A DNA stretch of 64,000 nt from an uncultured Agromyces sp. (GCA_913053875.1 CAJXGN010000001.1:248001-312000), one strand, 5' to 3'; shown: positions 44,123 to 55,234, numbered from the stretch's first letter. The notes: generated by a model not told the origin, from the sequence alone. Numbers and translations: made by a program.

Positions 44123-44758
44123 TCAGCCGGCCCCGCCCGCGCGCGCACCGACGAGGTGCATGGCGTCGCCGGCGGCGATGGCCGCGAGCACGGCGGGCAC
44201 CGCGTCGCGCGGGATCGAGAGCTCCACGGCCGGCACCCGGTCGAGGCCCCCGACGCCGCCGTCGTCCGATTCGATGCCGCGGACCACGGCGCCCGCGACG
44301 AGCACGGTCGGAGGCCCCCACTCGCCCCGTTCGACGGCCTCCGCGGACCAGAGGTCGACCGGGCTGCCGACGCCGAGGGCGGCGGGCAGCGCGGCAGCGG
44401 GCGTGACCACCACCGTGGTCAGGGTCTCCGCCGCGAGGTCGCCGAGCGCCCCGGCTGGCACGAGCTCGCCCGCCGCGACGGTGCGCAGCACGACGCGCTC
44501 GTCGGCTCCCGCGGCGTCGTCCGCCCGGAGGTAGCGCCCCTCGCTCGCGCCGAGGCGCACGTCGGCGGTCGCGAGCTCGTCGAGCCGCACGGTCGCGCCC
44601 GGCGCGAGCGTCTGCGGGGCGACGTAGACACGAGACGTGCGATCGAGCGAGTCGACGAGCAGCCAGGTGCCGACCATCGATGCGAGCACGAGCACCACGC
44701 CCACGACCAGCCGCACGTCGACCGCCCGCCGCGCGGCCGATGCATCCGACCCGTCCAT
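44123..44758 (-). CDS. SAF-domain membrane protein (CpaB/RcpC-like)
   Basis: 211 residues. A single N-terminal span (LVVGVVLVLASMVGTWLLV) anchors an extracytoplasmic SAF domain: VYVAPQTLAPGATVRLDELA, RTVAAGELVPAGALGDL. The remaining 100 residues (LTTVVVTPAAALPAALGVGS, VELSIPRDAVPAVLAAIAAG) resemble the CpaB/RcpC C-terminal domain. CpaB homologues form part of the periplasmic Flp pilus apparatus or bind cell wall. Paired with the TadZ-like gene; divergent from the HTH gene. Confidence 0.8.
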   Translation of the reverse strand: MDGSDASAARRAVDVRLVVGVVLVLASMVGTWLLVDSLDRTSRVYVAPQTLAPGATVRLDELATADVRLGASEGRYLRADDAAGADERVVLRTVAAGELVPAGALGDLAAETLTTVVVTPAAALPAALGVGSPVDLWSAEAVERGEWGPPTVLVAGAVVRGIESDDGGVGGLDRVPAVELSIPRDAVPAVLAAIAAGDAMHLVGARAGGAG

Positions 44759-44830
44759 CGCCCCGCCTCTCCGTCTCGCCCCGGGCGGGGCGCACCCATC
44801 GTGATACGAACATGTGAGGTACCCGTGAAG

Positions 44831-44839
44831 TTATCCACA
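44831..44839 (+). promoter_or_regulatory. Perfect DnaA box
   Basis: TTATCCACA, the consensus DnaA 9-mer, 48 bases before the HTH gene start and overlapping the -35 region expected for its CATAAT -10. Confidence 0.55.
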
Positions 44840-44866
44840 CGAGAACACGCTCCGAGGGCGTCCCGC

Positions 44867-44872
44867 CATAAT
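44867..44872 (+). promoter_or_regulatory. -10 of the HTH gene
   Basis: CATAAT, six bases before the ATG at 44879; the strongest -10 in this gap and consistent with a leaderless message. Confidence 0.5.
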
Positions 44873-44878
44873 CGACAC

Positions 44879-45169
44879 ATGACCAGCTCGGGTGCGGAAC
44901 CCGTCGGGCGCTTCCTGACGCTCGGCGATGTCGCGGAGATCCTCCGGATCTCGCTGTCCGAGGCGTCCGACCTGGTCCGCTCGGGCGAACTGCCCGCCAT
45001 CCGCATCACGAGCGCCGGGGTCTGGCGCGTCGAACGCGACGTGCTCGAGTCCTACATCGAGGCCAAGTACGAGGAGGCGCGGCGCCTCAACCTGTGGCTC
45101 CAGTCGGACTTCGCGAACATCCCCGAGCTCTCGGGCGGCCGCGTCATCCGCGAACCGCACCGCGGCTGA
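44879..45169 (+). CDS. Small helix-turn-helix DNA-binding protein (excisionase/MerR-like fold)
   Basis: 96 residues. One winged-helix HTH-17 domain: FLTLGDVAEILRISLSEASD, LVRSGELPAIRITSAGVWRV and ERDVLESYIEAKYEEARR. Such proteins act as excisionases in phage elements but also as chromosomal regulators; there is no integrase here. The conserved grouping with SAF and TadZ-like genes (divergent, 120 bases apart) makes control of that pair plausible. Leaderless start; a DnaA box lies in its promoter. Confidence 0.82.
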   Translation: MTSSGAEPVGRFLTLGDVAEILRISLSEASDLVRSGELPAIRITSAGVWRVERDVLESYIEAKYEEARRLNLWLQSDFANIPELSGGRVIREPHRG

Positions 45170-45226
45170 CCCGGACCGCCACGCCGCCGCTCTCCGTGCG
45201 GCGCACGCCCGCCGCGGGGCATCCGG

Positions 45227-45814
45227 TCACCAGCGCACCAGCAGCACGGACTCGAACGGGATGAGCCGCACCTGGCGCACGTCGCCGTCGCGGCGCGCGA
45301 CGCCCGGTTCGTGCACCGCGAGGTCGAGGTGGTCGCGCCCCACGCGATCGACCGTGCCGTGCACGCGCACGCCGTCGCAGGCGATCGTGACCGGCGACCG
45401 CCGCCGGCACAGGTCGCGCAGCACCGCGCCGATGCCGATGCGCTCGGCGACGCCGGCGGAGGCCGCGGGGACGAGGCTCGCGGACAGCTGCGCGCGCGAC
45501 GGCACGACCGCACGGACGGCGTGCAGGGGAACCAGGCACGGCGAGACGCGGCCGCCGTCGGGCGGCACTGCGGCGCCGGACACCCAGTCGCGACCCGAGA
45601 GCTCGACCTCGAGCACGATCGTGGTGCCGTCGCGGAGGTCGAGGCGCACGCCTCGCGACCCGGCCTCGCCGCGCGCCATCGCGACCACCCGCTCGCGCAG
45701 GTCGAGCCGCGCGACGCGCAGCCGCTCCTCCTCGGCGCGCAGCTCGAGGTCGGCGGCGCGGCCCGGATCAGCGAGCTCGGCCTCCAGATCGTCGAGGAAT
45801 CCGTCGCCCGGCAT
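45227..45814 (-). CDS. Conserved actinobacterial protein, Sm-like fold possible
   Basis: 195 residues, not recognised. An acidic, charged helix (LDDLEAELADPGRAADLELR, EEERLRVARLDLRERVVAMA) suggests a coiled coil. Two beta-rich segments follow: VRLDLRDGTTIVLEVELSG with DWVSG, and ACDGVRVHGTVDRVGRDHLD ending VRLIPFESVLLVRW; the second looks like an Sm/LSm-type strand pattern (G-x-V-x-x-V-x-x-D), a guess from pattern only. AAACTA (45821-45826; TAGTTT on the coding strand) lies six bases before the ATG. Divergent from the Rv3235-like gene. Confidence 0.7.
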   Translation of the reverse strand: MPGDGFLDDLEAELADPGRAADLELRAEEERLRVARLDLRERVVAMARGEAGSRGVRLDLRDGTTIVLEVELSGRDWVSGAAVPPDGGRVSPCLVPLHAVRAVVPSRAQLSASLVPAASAGVAERIGIGAVLRDLCRRRSPVTIACDGVRVHGTVDRVGRDHLDLAVHEPGVARRDGDVRQVRLIPFESVLLVRW

Positions 45815-45852
45815 GGGCGAAAACTACCGTCCGGTTACAGTGCGGAAACGAT

Positions 45853-45861
45853 TTATCCACA
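45853..45861 (+). promoter_or_regulatory. Perfect DnaA box
   Basis: TTATCCACA in the AT-rich gap between two divergent genes, 14 bases before the TTGACA of the plus-strand promoter. Confidence 0.55.
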
Positions 45862-45875
45862 ATGAGGGTTCCTTA

Positions 45876-45905
45876 TTGACACCGCGCATGACACGCACGT
45901 AATTT
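45876..45905 (+). promoter_or_regulatory. Strong promoter of the Rv3235-like gene
   Basis: Perfect -35 TTGACA (45876-45881), then TAATTT (45900-45905) at 18 bases or GTAATT at 17: the nearest to a consensus vegetative promoter I see in the window. Confidence 0.65.
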
Positions 45906-45923
45906 GCTCAGCAACAACCGACT

Positions 45924-45975
45924 CGGCCCCCGGCGACGGGGGCCGTCACGTCGCCCGCCGCGGCCGGCGGGCGAC
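45924..45975 (+). promoter_or_regulatory. Two tandem hairpins in the leader of the Rv3235-like gene
   Basis: First: CGGCCCCCG-GCGA-CGGGGGCCG (9-bp stem with a GNRA loop, 45924-45945). Second: GTCGCCCGCC (45950-45959) pairs with GGCGGGCGAC (45966-45975), a perfect 10-bp stem. Both precede the GGAG ribosome site and ATG. Confidence 0.6.
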
Positions 45976-45995
45976 GCGTCCCATGTGGAGCAGAA

Positions 45996-46442
45996 ATGAC
46001 CGCAGCAGTAAGGAGGGATGTCGGAACCAGGGGGGCCGCAAGGGGTTCCGGCACCGCATTCGATGACGATTTCTTCGCACGGCAGCCGTCGGTGCGCAGC
46101 GAGCTCCCAGATCCGGAGCCGCTGCTCACCAACCTGACCCGCTGCGTGATCGAGGTACTCGCGGGGGCGAGGGAACTCGAGCAGATGGCCAGGTGGGTGA
46201 ACGACGACGTGTACCGGCACCTGCTGAAGCGCGTCGTGCTCGGCGCGCGGGCGCGTCGGGTCAAGGGCCAGGCACCATCGCGCCCGGCGTTCAGCATCGG
46301 GCGCATCCACCAGTGCGAACCCCGCGACGGCATCATCGAAGCCGTCGTGATGGTGCACAGCAAGGCACGCTCGCGCGCGGTCGCCATCCGCCTGGAGGGC
46401 CTCGACGCCCGCTGGCGCGCGAGCGCGATCAGCGTCCTCTGA
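45996..46442 (+). CDS. Rv3235-family (DUF6459) protein
   Basis: 148 residues. LLTNLTRCVIEVLAGARELE, QMARWVNDDVYRHLLKR and SIGRIHQCEPRDGIIEAVV, then RSRAVAIRLEGLDARW, match the small actinobacterial Rv3235 family found near secA. Function unknown. ATG with GGAG five bases upstream. An AAGGAGGG next to a second ATG at 46018 is out of frame and opens only a 40-codon ORF. Convergent with secA. Confidence 0.75.
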   Translation: MTAAVRRDVGTRGAARGSGTAFDDDFFARQPSVRSELPDPEPLLTNLTRCVIEVLAGARELEQMARWVNDDVYRHLLKRVVLGARARRVKGQAPSRPAFSIGRIHQCEPRDGIIEAVVMVHSKARSRAVAIRLEGLDARWRASAISVL

Positions 46443-46511
46443 GCGCTCGCCCGCTCGCACCAACCACCGGCTGACGCGGTCGCTCGGGACCCGCGTCGGC
46501 CCGCGGCGCGC

Positions 46512-49325
<2,814 letters not shown>

Positions 49326-49408
49326 GGATGCTCTCCACTCGTCGTACGGCGCGTGATCCGCACCGCTCGCGGGCGCACGATCGAGGTCGCGTCGGCCCGC
49401 AGCGGTCG

Positions 49409-49417
49409 ATCATAGCA
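49409..49417 (-). promoter_or_regulatory. Extended -10 promoter of secA
   Basis: Coding strand TGCTATGAT (extended -10 TGN-TATGAT), 84 bases before the GTG; no clear -35, as expected for extended -10 promoters. Confidence 0.5.
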
Positions 49418-49473
49418 ATCGTACCGGCGTGCAGGCTGTGCGCGGACCGAGCCGTGGACGGATGCGGCGCTGC

Positions 49474-49507
49474 CGCGGGGCGACGGCGCGACGGCCGCCG
49501 CCCCGCG
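49474..49507 (-). terminator. Terminator hairpin after hpf
   Basis: 14-bp stem with one mismatch (49474-49487 with 49494-49507) and a 6-base loop, directly after the hpf stop and upstream of the secA promoter. Confidence 0.6.
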
Positions 49508-49511
49508 CGCG

Positions 49512-50219
49512 TCAGCCGCGAGCGGCGCCCGCCTGGACGAGCTGCTCCTCGAGCCCCTCGGGGCTCGCCGCGTCGGCCTGCTCGTCGAGGCCGATGAGGC
49601 CGTAGTCCCAGCCTTTGCGGCGGTATACGACGCTCGGGCGGCCGTTCTCCGAGTCGATGAACAGGTAGAAGTCGTGGCCCACGAGCTCCATGAAGTAGAG
49701 CGCGTCGTCGACCGTCATGGGCGTCGAGGCGAAGACCTTGCGCCGGATCACGACGGGGCAGTACTCGTCCTCCGCCTCCTCGGTCGCGGCGGCCTCGGGG
49801 GCGGGGCTGCCGTCGCGGACCCGCTCGAGCAGGGCCGGGTCGGCCGGCTGCACGCCGTGCCCGAAGAACCCGTCGGTGCTGGCCTCGCGGAGCGACTTCG
49901 GGCGATGCTGTCCGCGATGGACCTTCCTGCGGTCCTTCGCCCTGCGGATCCGTTCCAGGAGGCGCCCCAGGGCGACGTCGAACGCTGCGTACTTGTCCTG
50001 GCCGTCTGCCTCGGCCCGGACGACGGGTCCCTTCCCGATCAGGGTGAGCTCCACCCGGTCGGGCCCGCTGTTCCCGTTGGTCTCGTGGTGCCGGCTCACC
50101 TTGATGTCGAGGGCGAGTGCACGATCCGCCAGGTGCGAGACCTTCTCGGCCTTCTCGGCGGCGTAGTCGCGGAAACGGTCGGTGATACCCAAGTTGCGTC
50201 CGACGATGTTCAGTTCCAT
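49512..50219 (-). CDS. hpf: Long-form hibernation promotion factor
   Basis: 235 residues. N-terminal ribosome-binding domain (MELNIVGRNLGITDRFRDYA, AEKAEKVSHLADRALALDIK) and a C-terminal dimerisation domain (VIRRKVFASTPMTVDDALYF, MELVGHDFYLFIDSENGRPS, VVYRRKGWDYGLI), joined by an acidic linker: the long HPF that makes 100S ribosome dimers in resting cells. ATG with GGGAGG five bases upstream. Frame continues upstream but without homology. Confidence 0.95.
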   Translation of the reverse strand: MELNIVGRNLGITDRFRDYAAEKAEKVSHLADRALALDIKVSRHHETNGNSGPDRVELTLIGKGPVVRAEADGQDKYAAFDVALGRLLERIRRAKDRRKVHRGQHRPKSLREASTDGFFGHGVQPADPALLERVRDGSPAPEAAATEEAEDEYCPVVIRRKVFASTPMTVDDALYFMELVGHDFYLFIDSENGRPSVVYRRKGWDYGLIGLDEQADAASPEGLEEQLVQAGAARG

Positions 50220-50280
50220 GACGACCTCCCAGATCCGGCGTGCCGCCCGGCGGAGGGCGAGTGCTCCACGCCTTGCTGAC

Positions 50281-50309
50281 ACGCTAACCCGGCGCCACGG
50301 CATTGTCAC
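50281..50309 (-). promoter_or_regulatory. Candidate hpf promoter
   Basis: Coding strand GTGACA (50304-50309), a 17-base spacer, TAGCGT (50281-50286), about 62 bases before the ATG. Confidence 0.45.
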
Positions 50310-50352
50310 GGAATCTTTCCCGAACGTTCCATGAGGGCGTCATCGGCGTGCG

Positions 50353-51066
50353 CTACGCGTGGGAGGGCGGTGCGGATGCCTCCCGCGCGACGCCGCCCGG
50401 CACGCCGCGACGAGGCGTCTGCGCGAGCGCCGCAACCCCCACGACGGTCGCCCCGCCGGCCGCCAGGGCGCGCACCGCCTCCCGCGCGGTCGCGCCCGTC
50501 GTGACGATGTCGTCGACCAGGATGACGGTGCGGCCGCGGGCGGCCGGCAGTGCGCGGAGCGCGCCCGACGCGTTGCGCGCGCGGGCGGCGAGGTCGAGGC
50601 CGGCCTGGTCGTCGCGCTCCCCCGTGCGGGCGAGCAGGCGCCGGTCGCGCAGGCCCGCGTGCCGCAGCAGCAGCGCGACCGGGTGGTACCCGCGGCGACG
50701 CCGCGCCGCGGCCGACGAGGGTACGCAGACGAGCTCGGGCCGTGCAGGCCCGGTGCGGGCGCGCGCGACGGCGACGACGGACGCGGCGAGCGCCGGGGCG
50801 AGCGCGGAAGCGGCGTCGGTGCGCCCGCCGTCCTTGTAGGCGGCCAGCACCCGGCGCGCGGCGCCGCCGTACTCGAGGGCGGCCGTGAACCGCAGGTCGC
50901 CGCGCGTGCCGGGCGCGGGCGCCGGTCGCAGCGTCTCGGCGCACGGGGCGCACACGACGCGACCGCCGACGCCGCACCCCGCGCAGCGCACCGGGAGCAG
51001 CACGGCGGCCGCGTCGTGGAGCGCGCCGGCGAGCCGGGACGGGAGTGCGGAGGGGTCGGACGCCAT
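50353..51066 (-). CDS. ComF-family phosphoribosyltransferase-like protein
   Basis: 237 residues. An N-terminal zinc ribbon with two Cys pairs (CAGCG, CAPC), then YGGAARRVLAAYKDGGRTDA, VPSSAAARRRRGYHPVALLL and the PRPP-loop RTVILVDDIVTTGATAREAV. ComFC proteins take part in DNA uptake in competent bacteria; in actinobacteria the role is unproven. It stands between lpqB and hpf as in M. tuberculosis (Rv3242c). Confidence 0.9.
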   Translation of the reverse strand: MASDPSALPSRLAGALHDAAAVLLPVRCAGCGVGGRVVCAPCAETLRPAPAPGTRGDLRFTAALEYGGAARRVLAAYKDGGRTDAASALAPALAASVVAVARARTGPARPELVCVPSSAAARRRRGYHPVALLLRHAGLRDRRLLARTGERDDQAGLDLAARARNASGALRALPAARGRTVILVDDIVTTGATAREAVRALAAGGATVVGVAALAQTPRRGVPGGVAREASAPPSHA

Positions 51067-51158
51067 GGCCAGAGCCTCGCCCGTGGCCCCCCGGGGCGCG
51101 GCGCGGGCCCGGGGGCATCCGCTCGCCGTCGCCCCCGCAACGGCCTGTGGAGGGCGGG

Positions 51159-52850
51159 TCAGCCCTGCTGCGACGCGACGAAGTCGATGCCGGTGGACCG
51201 CACCTGCCAGGCCACGCCGCTCTGCTGGTCGAGGTCGCCGCCCTCGGTGAGGATGCGCGCCTCACGCACCGTGTTGCCGCCGACGATCTCGCGGCCGTCC
51301 TCGGGGCCGGCGCGGGTCGTGCTCGTGCCGCCGACGTCCTGCGTGACGACGATCGTGTCGCCGTCGGGCGCCGTCGTGAGCGACGCGACGGTGCTGGGGC
51401 CGAGCCAGGCGACGTCGCGCGCCGTGCCGTCCACGGCGGTGAGCGCGAGCCGGCCACCGAGCGCGTCCGGCAGGTCGGCCTGGCTGGCGCGCGCGATCGA
51501 GGCCACCTCGAGCTGGGTGCCGTCGTCGGTCTGGATCAGCACGAGCAGCCGGGTGCCGTCGCGCGAGACGGACAGCGCGGCGATGCCGGCATCCTCGGGC
51601 CACGGCGTCGACACGATGCCCCGCGACCCGTCGGGGGCGTACCAGGCGATCTCGTCCGCCCGCCGGTCGGTGGCGGTCCAGACGATGCCGAACACGTCGA
51701 TCGCCGGGGTCGCCAGGCCGTCGCGCTCGTCGAGCAGCTCCGCCTCGTCGCCGGAACGCACGATCCAGGCGCCCGACTCGGCGAGCACCGCGACCTCCTC
51801 GCCGTCGCGACCCACCGCGGCGTCGAGCGGCTGGAGCGACTCGACGGCGGCCGAGACGCCGTCGATGCGCGTGACCTGCTGCGCCGAGGTGGACAGGTAG
51901 CCGAACTCGCCGTCGCGGTACACGACGGTGCGCGGGTCGACGCGCGGGTTCAGCAGCGGCACGTCGAGCGCGAGGTCGGGGATCTCGTCGTCTGCGCCGT
52001 TGATGCGCAGGTGCACGTCCTCGATGCCGCGCACGGCGCCCAGGCTCTCCTGGAACTGCAGCTCGATGAGCTGCAGCGTGCGCAGGTCGTCGGTGACGTC
52101 GCCGGTGAGCGCGATCTCGGCGACGCGCGCCTCCACCGGGACGGCGCCCGGGTCGAGGCGCAGCCCGTCGGGGATCGCGCTCGTCACGCCGGGCGCGAGC
52201 CACTCGGCGGGACCGCGCAGGAGCTCGCGCACGATGCTGGTCTGGGTCGACTCGCGCCGGGCGAACCAGCGGACGTCGGGCACCAGGTAGCTGAACGTCG
52301 GATCGTAGAAGTACAGCGGGTACTGCGCGAACGCGGTGTCGAAGATGGCGTCGTCGACGAGCACGCCCTGCGGGGCGCGCGAGATGCGCCACTCCCCCGC
52401 GACCTGGGTGAGCTCGTAGTCGAGGGTGACGCGCGAGGCCGACACCGTGTCGTCGTACTCGCCGGTCTCCGTGAGGCCCGCGACCGGCTCCGCCTGGATG
52501 CGCCAGCTGTTCTCGTCGAGCTCGACGTACTGGCGGGCGGCGATGTCGTCCACGGTCGCGCCCGCGTCGGGCGTCCACTCCTCGGCGAACGCGGGCGTGA
52601 GGAAGAGGCGGGCCGTCTGGTAGTTGTTCCGGGGGCTCGCGGCGGCGTCGACGAAGCCGCTCACGATCTGCTCGGGCGAGCTGCCCGCGACGGGACCGGA
52701 GGCGACGACGTCGACCTCGACGGTCTCCTCGCCGGTACCCACCTGGCCGGCGTTCACGCCACCCGAGGTCGGGATGCTCGCGCACCCGGTGAGGGCGACG
52801 AGCGCCGCGAACACGGCGACGGATGCCGCCTGCCGGAAGGTCCTACGCAC
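51159..52850 (-). CDS. lpqB: MtrAB-associated lipoprotein LpqB
   Basis: 563 residues from GTG 52850. Signal peptide with lipobox LTGC (Cys23), then SIPTSGGVNAGQ, a GerMN domain (about 200-330; PLYFYDPTFSYLVPDVRW, LRTLQLIELQFQESLG) and a C-terminal beta-propeller. LpqB binds the extracytoplasmic part of MtrB and modulates its activity. It overlaps the mtrB stop by eight bases, fixing the start and the operon mtrA-mtrB-lpqB. Confidence 0.94.
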   Translation of the reverse strand: MRRTFRQAASVAVFAALVALTGCASIPTSGGVNAGQVGTGEETVEVDVVASGPVAGSSPEQIVSGFVDAAASPRNNYQTARLFLTPAFAEEWTPDAGATVDDIAARQYVELDENSWRIQAEPVAGLTETGEYDDTVSASRVTLDYELTQVAGEWRISRAPQGVLVDDAIFDTAFAQYPLYFYDPTFSYLVPDVRWFARRESTQTSIVRELLRGPAEWLAPGVTSAIPDGLRLDPGAVPVEARVAEIALTGDVTDDLRTLQLIELQFQESLGAVRGIEDVHLRINGADDEIPDLALDVPLLNPRVDPRTVVYRDGEFGYLSTSAQQVTRIDGVSAAVESLQPLDAAVGRDGEEVAVLAESGAWIVRSGDEAELLDERDGLATPAIDVFGIVWTATDRRADEIAWYAPDGSRGIVSTPWPEDAGIAALSVSRDGTRLLVLIQTDDGTQLEVASIARASQADLPDALGGRLALTAVDGTARDVAWLGPSTVASLTTAPDGDTIVVTQDVGGTSTTRAGPEDGREIVGGNTVREARILTEGGDLDQQSGVAWQVRSTGIDFVASQQG

Positions 52851-54546
52851 GGTCGGCCTCCGATCGTTCGAGGTCTGCGTCCTGCGCCGTGGGGACCGGT
52901 CCCGTCGAGCCCACCGACTCGACGAGCCGAGCGACCTCGGGGTCCGCGCCGGCGGCATCGTCGGGGGGCAGGTGCAGCGGCGAGGACTCGATCACCCCGC
53001 CCGCGCGGCGCGGCAGGGTGAGGCGGAAGCAGGAGCCGCCTCCCGGCTCGGACCACACCTCGAGCCACCCGCCGTGCACGTGGGCGTCCTCGAGGGAGAT
53101 CGCCAGGCCGAGCCCGGTGCCCCCGATGGAGCGCTTGCGGCTCGGGTCGGCGCGCCAGAAGCGGTCGAAGACGCGATCGGCGTCCTCGGCGGTCATGCCG
53201 AGCCCGTAGTCGCGCACCGCGAGGGCCACCGCGTGCTCGTCGCTGTCGACCGAGACCACGATCGGCCGGCCCTCGCCGTGCTCGATCGCGTTGCCGAGGA
53301 GGTTCCGCACCACGCGACGGATGCGGCGCGGGTCGACCTCCGCGTCGAGGTGCCCGCCCGGGGCGACGACCCGCACGTCGGAACCCCGCTCCTCGGCGAG
53401 GGAGCGCATGCCCTCGACGGCATCCGTCGCCAGGTGCACCAGGTTGGTCGGCTCCGTCTGGAGCTCGACCGAACCTGCGTCGTACCGGCTGATCTCGAGC
53501 AGGTCGGCCAGCAGGGTCTCGAAGCGCTCGGTCTGGGTGTGCAGGAGCTCGACCGTGCGCGAGGTCGACTGGCGGAAGTCCTCGCGCTGCTGGTACAGCA
53601 CGTCGCCGGCGAGCCGGATGGTCGTGAGCGGCGTGCGCAGCTCGTGCGAGACGTCGGACACGAAGCGCTGCTGCATGACCGAGAGCTCGGCGAGCTCGTG
53701 GATGCGCTGCTGCAGGCTGTCGGCCATGCCGTTGAACGACTCGGCCAGGGTGGCGAGCTCGTCCTCGCCCTTGGCCTCCATGCGCACGCCCAGGTCGCCG
53801 CCCGCGAACCGGCGGCTCGTCGCCGACACCGCCTGGATCGGCTCGATCACCCAGCGCACGACGAGGAGCGTGATGACCGCGAGCAGCACGAGCAGGGCGA
53901 TGGCGCCGACCACGCCCGTGAACTGCATGAACGCGAGCGTCGCATCGGCGTCGGCGAGGTTGTAGCCGATGTACAGCTCGTACCGCCCCGCGGTGGGGAG
54001 CTCCACGTCGCTGCCGACCACGACGCCGGGGACTCCTGCACCGTCGAGCTCGACGAACTCGACCGACTGCCAGAACTGGCTGCCGGGGTTCTCCTGCACC
54101 GTGGCGCGGAGCTGGTCGGTGATGGCGTTGGTGAGCTGGTTCGTGCCCTGGTCCTGCGGCGCGACCGCGGACGGCTCCTGCCCGGGCGCCCGGTAGACGG
54201 CGACCAGCGGGCTCGACGCCGTGACGCTCGCACGCTCGATGGCCGACCGGAGCACGCTCTGGAGTGCGGCTCGGTCCGTGGCATCCGACGAGTCGAGCAC
54301 GGCCTGCGCGGCAGACTCGGCGTTGGTCGACGCGTCGAGCACCTGGTCGAGTCGCGTCTGGAACAGGTTCGACGCGATGCTGAACGAGATGTAGAGCCCG
54401 ATCACGAGGATCGCGAGCCCCGACAGGGTGATCGTGATGAGCACCGTGCGGAACTGGAGCGAGCGGCGGAACAGCGCGGCGAACTGCCTGGGCCAGCTCC
54501 GCCACGAGCGCCAGGTGATCGGGAGCAGCTCGCCGTCGCCGCGCAC
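52843..54546 (-). CDS. mtrB: Sensor histidine kinase MtrB
   Basis: 567 residues. Two spans (VLITITLSGLAILVIGLYIS; GAIALLVLLAVITLLVVRWV) enclose a 150-residue extracytoplasmic domain; HAMP follows, then the acceptor His301 in FVSDVSHELRTPLTTIRLAG and an HATPase (NLLGNAIEHG, DYGLGM, GGTGLGLAIS). MtrB phosphorylates MtrA and controls cell division and osmoadaptation genes. GTG start eight bases after mtrA. Confidence 0.95.
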   Translation of the reverse strand: MRGDGELLPITWRSWRSWPRQFAALFRRSLQFRTVLITITLSGLAILVIGLYISFSIASNLFQTRLDQVLDASTNAESAAQAVLDSSDATDRAALQSVLRSAIERASVTASSPLVAVYRAPGQEPSAVAPQDQGTNQLTNAITDQLRATVQENPGSQFWQSVEFVELDGAGVPGVVVGSDVELPTAGRYELYIGYNLADADATLAFMQFTGVVGAIALLVLLAVITLLVVRWVIEPIQAVSATSRRFAGGDLGVRMEAKGEDELATLAESFNGMADSLQQRIHELAELSVMQQRFVSDVSHELRTPLTTIRLAGDVLYQQREDFRQSTSRTVELLHTQTERFETLLADLLEISRYDAGSVELQTEPTNLVHLATDAVEGMRSLAEERGSDVRVVAPGGHLDAEVDPRRIRRVVRNLLGNAIEHGEGRPIVVSVDSDEHAVALAVRDYGLGMTAEDADRVFDRFWRADPSRKRSIGGTGLGLAISLEDAHVHGGWLEVWSEPGGGSCFRLTLPRRAGGVIESSPLHLPPDDAAGADPEVARLVESVGSTGPVPTAQDADLERSEADRA

Positions 54547-54553
54547 GGGGGCC

Positions 54554-55234
54554 CTAGACGGTGGCCCCGGCCCGGTACCCCACCCCGCGCACGGTCATGA
54601 CGATGCTGGGGTTGTCGGGGTCGAACTCGACCTTCGCCCGGAGTCGCTGCACGTGCACGTTCACGAGCCGCGTGTCGGCCTTGTAGTGGTAGCCCCAGAC
54701 CTGCTCGAGCAGCATCTCGCGCGTGAAGACCTGCTGCGGCTTCGAGGCGAGCGTGAGCAGCAGGTCGAACTCGAGCGGCGTGAGCGCGATGAGCTCGTCG
54801 CCGCGCCGCACCTCGTGCGCGGCCGCGTCGACGGTCAGGTCGCCCACGCGCAGCAGGTCGGACTCGCCGTCGCCGGCCGGCCGGAGCCTGGTGCGGATGC
54901 GGGCGATGAGCTCCTTCGGGTTGAAGGGCTTGACCATGTAGTCGTCGGCGCCCGACTCGAGGCCCTTGACGACGTCGGCGGTGTCGGACTTCGCGGTGAG
55001 CATGATGATGGGCGTGCCCGACTCGGCGCGGATGCGCGAGCACACCTCGATGCCGTCGATGCCCGGGAGCATGAGGTCGAGCAGCACCAGGTCGGGCTTG
55101 GCCGCGCGGAACTCCTCGAGCGCCGAGGTGCCGTCGGCGCAGAAGAACGGCTCGAATCCCTCCGTGCGCAGCACGATGCCGATCATCTCGGCGAGTGCCT
55201 GGTCGTCGTCGACCACGAGTACGCGTGCGTTCAT
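54554..55234 (-). CDS. mtrA: Response regulator MtrA (OmpR/PhoB type)
   Basis: 226 residues. Receiver with acidic cluster VVDDDQ, phospho-acceptor Asp53 (LLDLMLPG), LTAKSD and VKPFNPKEL; C-terminal winged helix with LTPLEFDLLLTLASKPQQVF, TREMLLEQVWGY and VNVHVQRLRAKVE. Essential in mycobacteria; binds promoters of cell-wall and division genes and oriC-proximal DNA. It heads the mtrA-mtrB-lpqB operon. Confidence 0.96.
   Translation of the reverse strand: MNARVLVVDDDQALAEMIGIVLRTEGFEPFFCADGTSALEEFRAAKPDLVLLDLMLPGIDGIEVCSRIRAESGTPIIMLTAKSDTADVVKGLESGADDYMVKPFNPKELIARIRTRLRPAGDGESDLLRVGDLTVDAAAHEVRRGDELIALTPLEFDLLLTLASKPQQVFTREMLLEQVWGYHYKADTRLVNVHVQRLRAKVEFDPDNPSIVMTVRGVGYRAGATV

Noticed and set aside
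44879..45169. HTH gene as a phage excisionase marking a mobile element
   Set aside because: No integrase, attachment repeats or composition change around it; neighbours are core genes.
44831..45861. Chromosomal replication origin suggested by DnaA boxes
   Set aside because: Only two boxes, no dnaA, dnaN, rpmH or gyrB nearby; actinobacterial oriC lies between dnaA and dnaN.
46011..46140. AAGGAGGG followed by ATG at 46018 opening a 40-codon ORF
   Set aside because: The ribosome-site spacing is only about one base and the ORF lies out of frame inside the conserved Rv3235-like gene.
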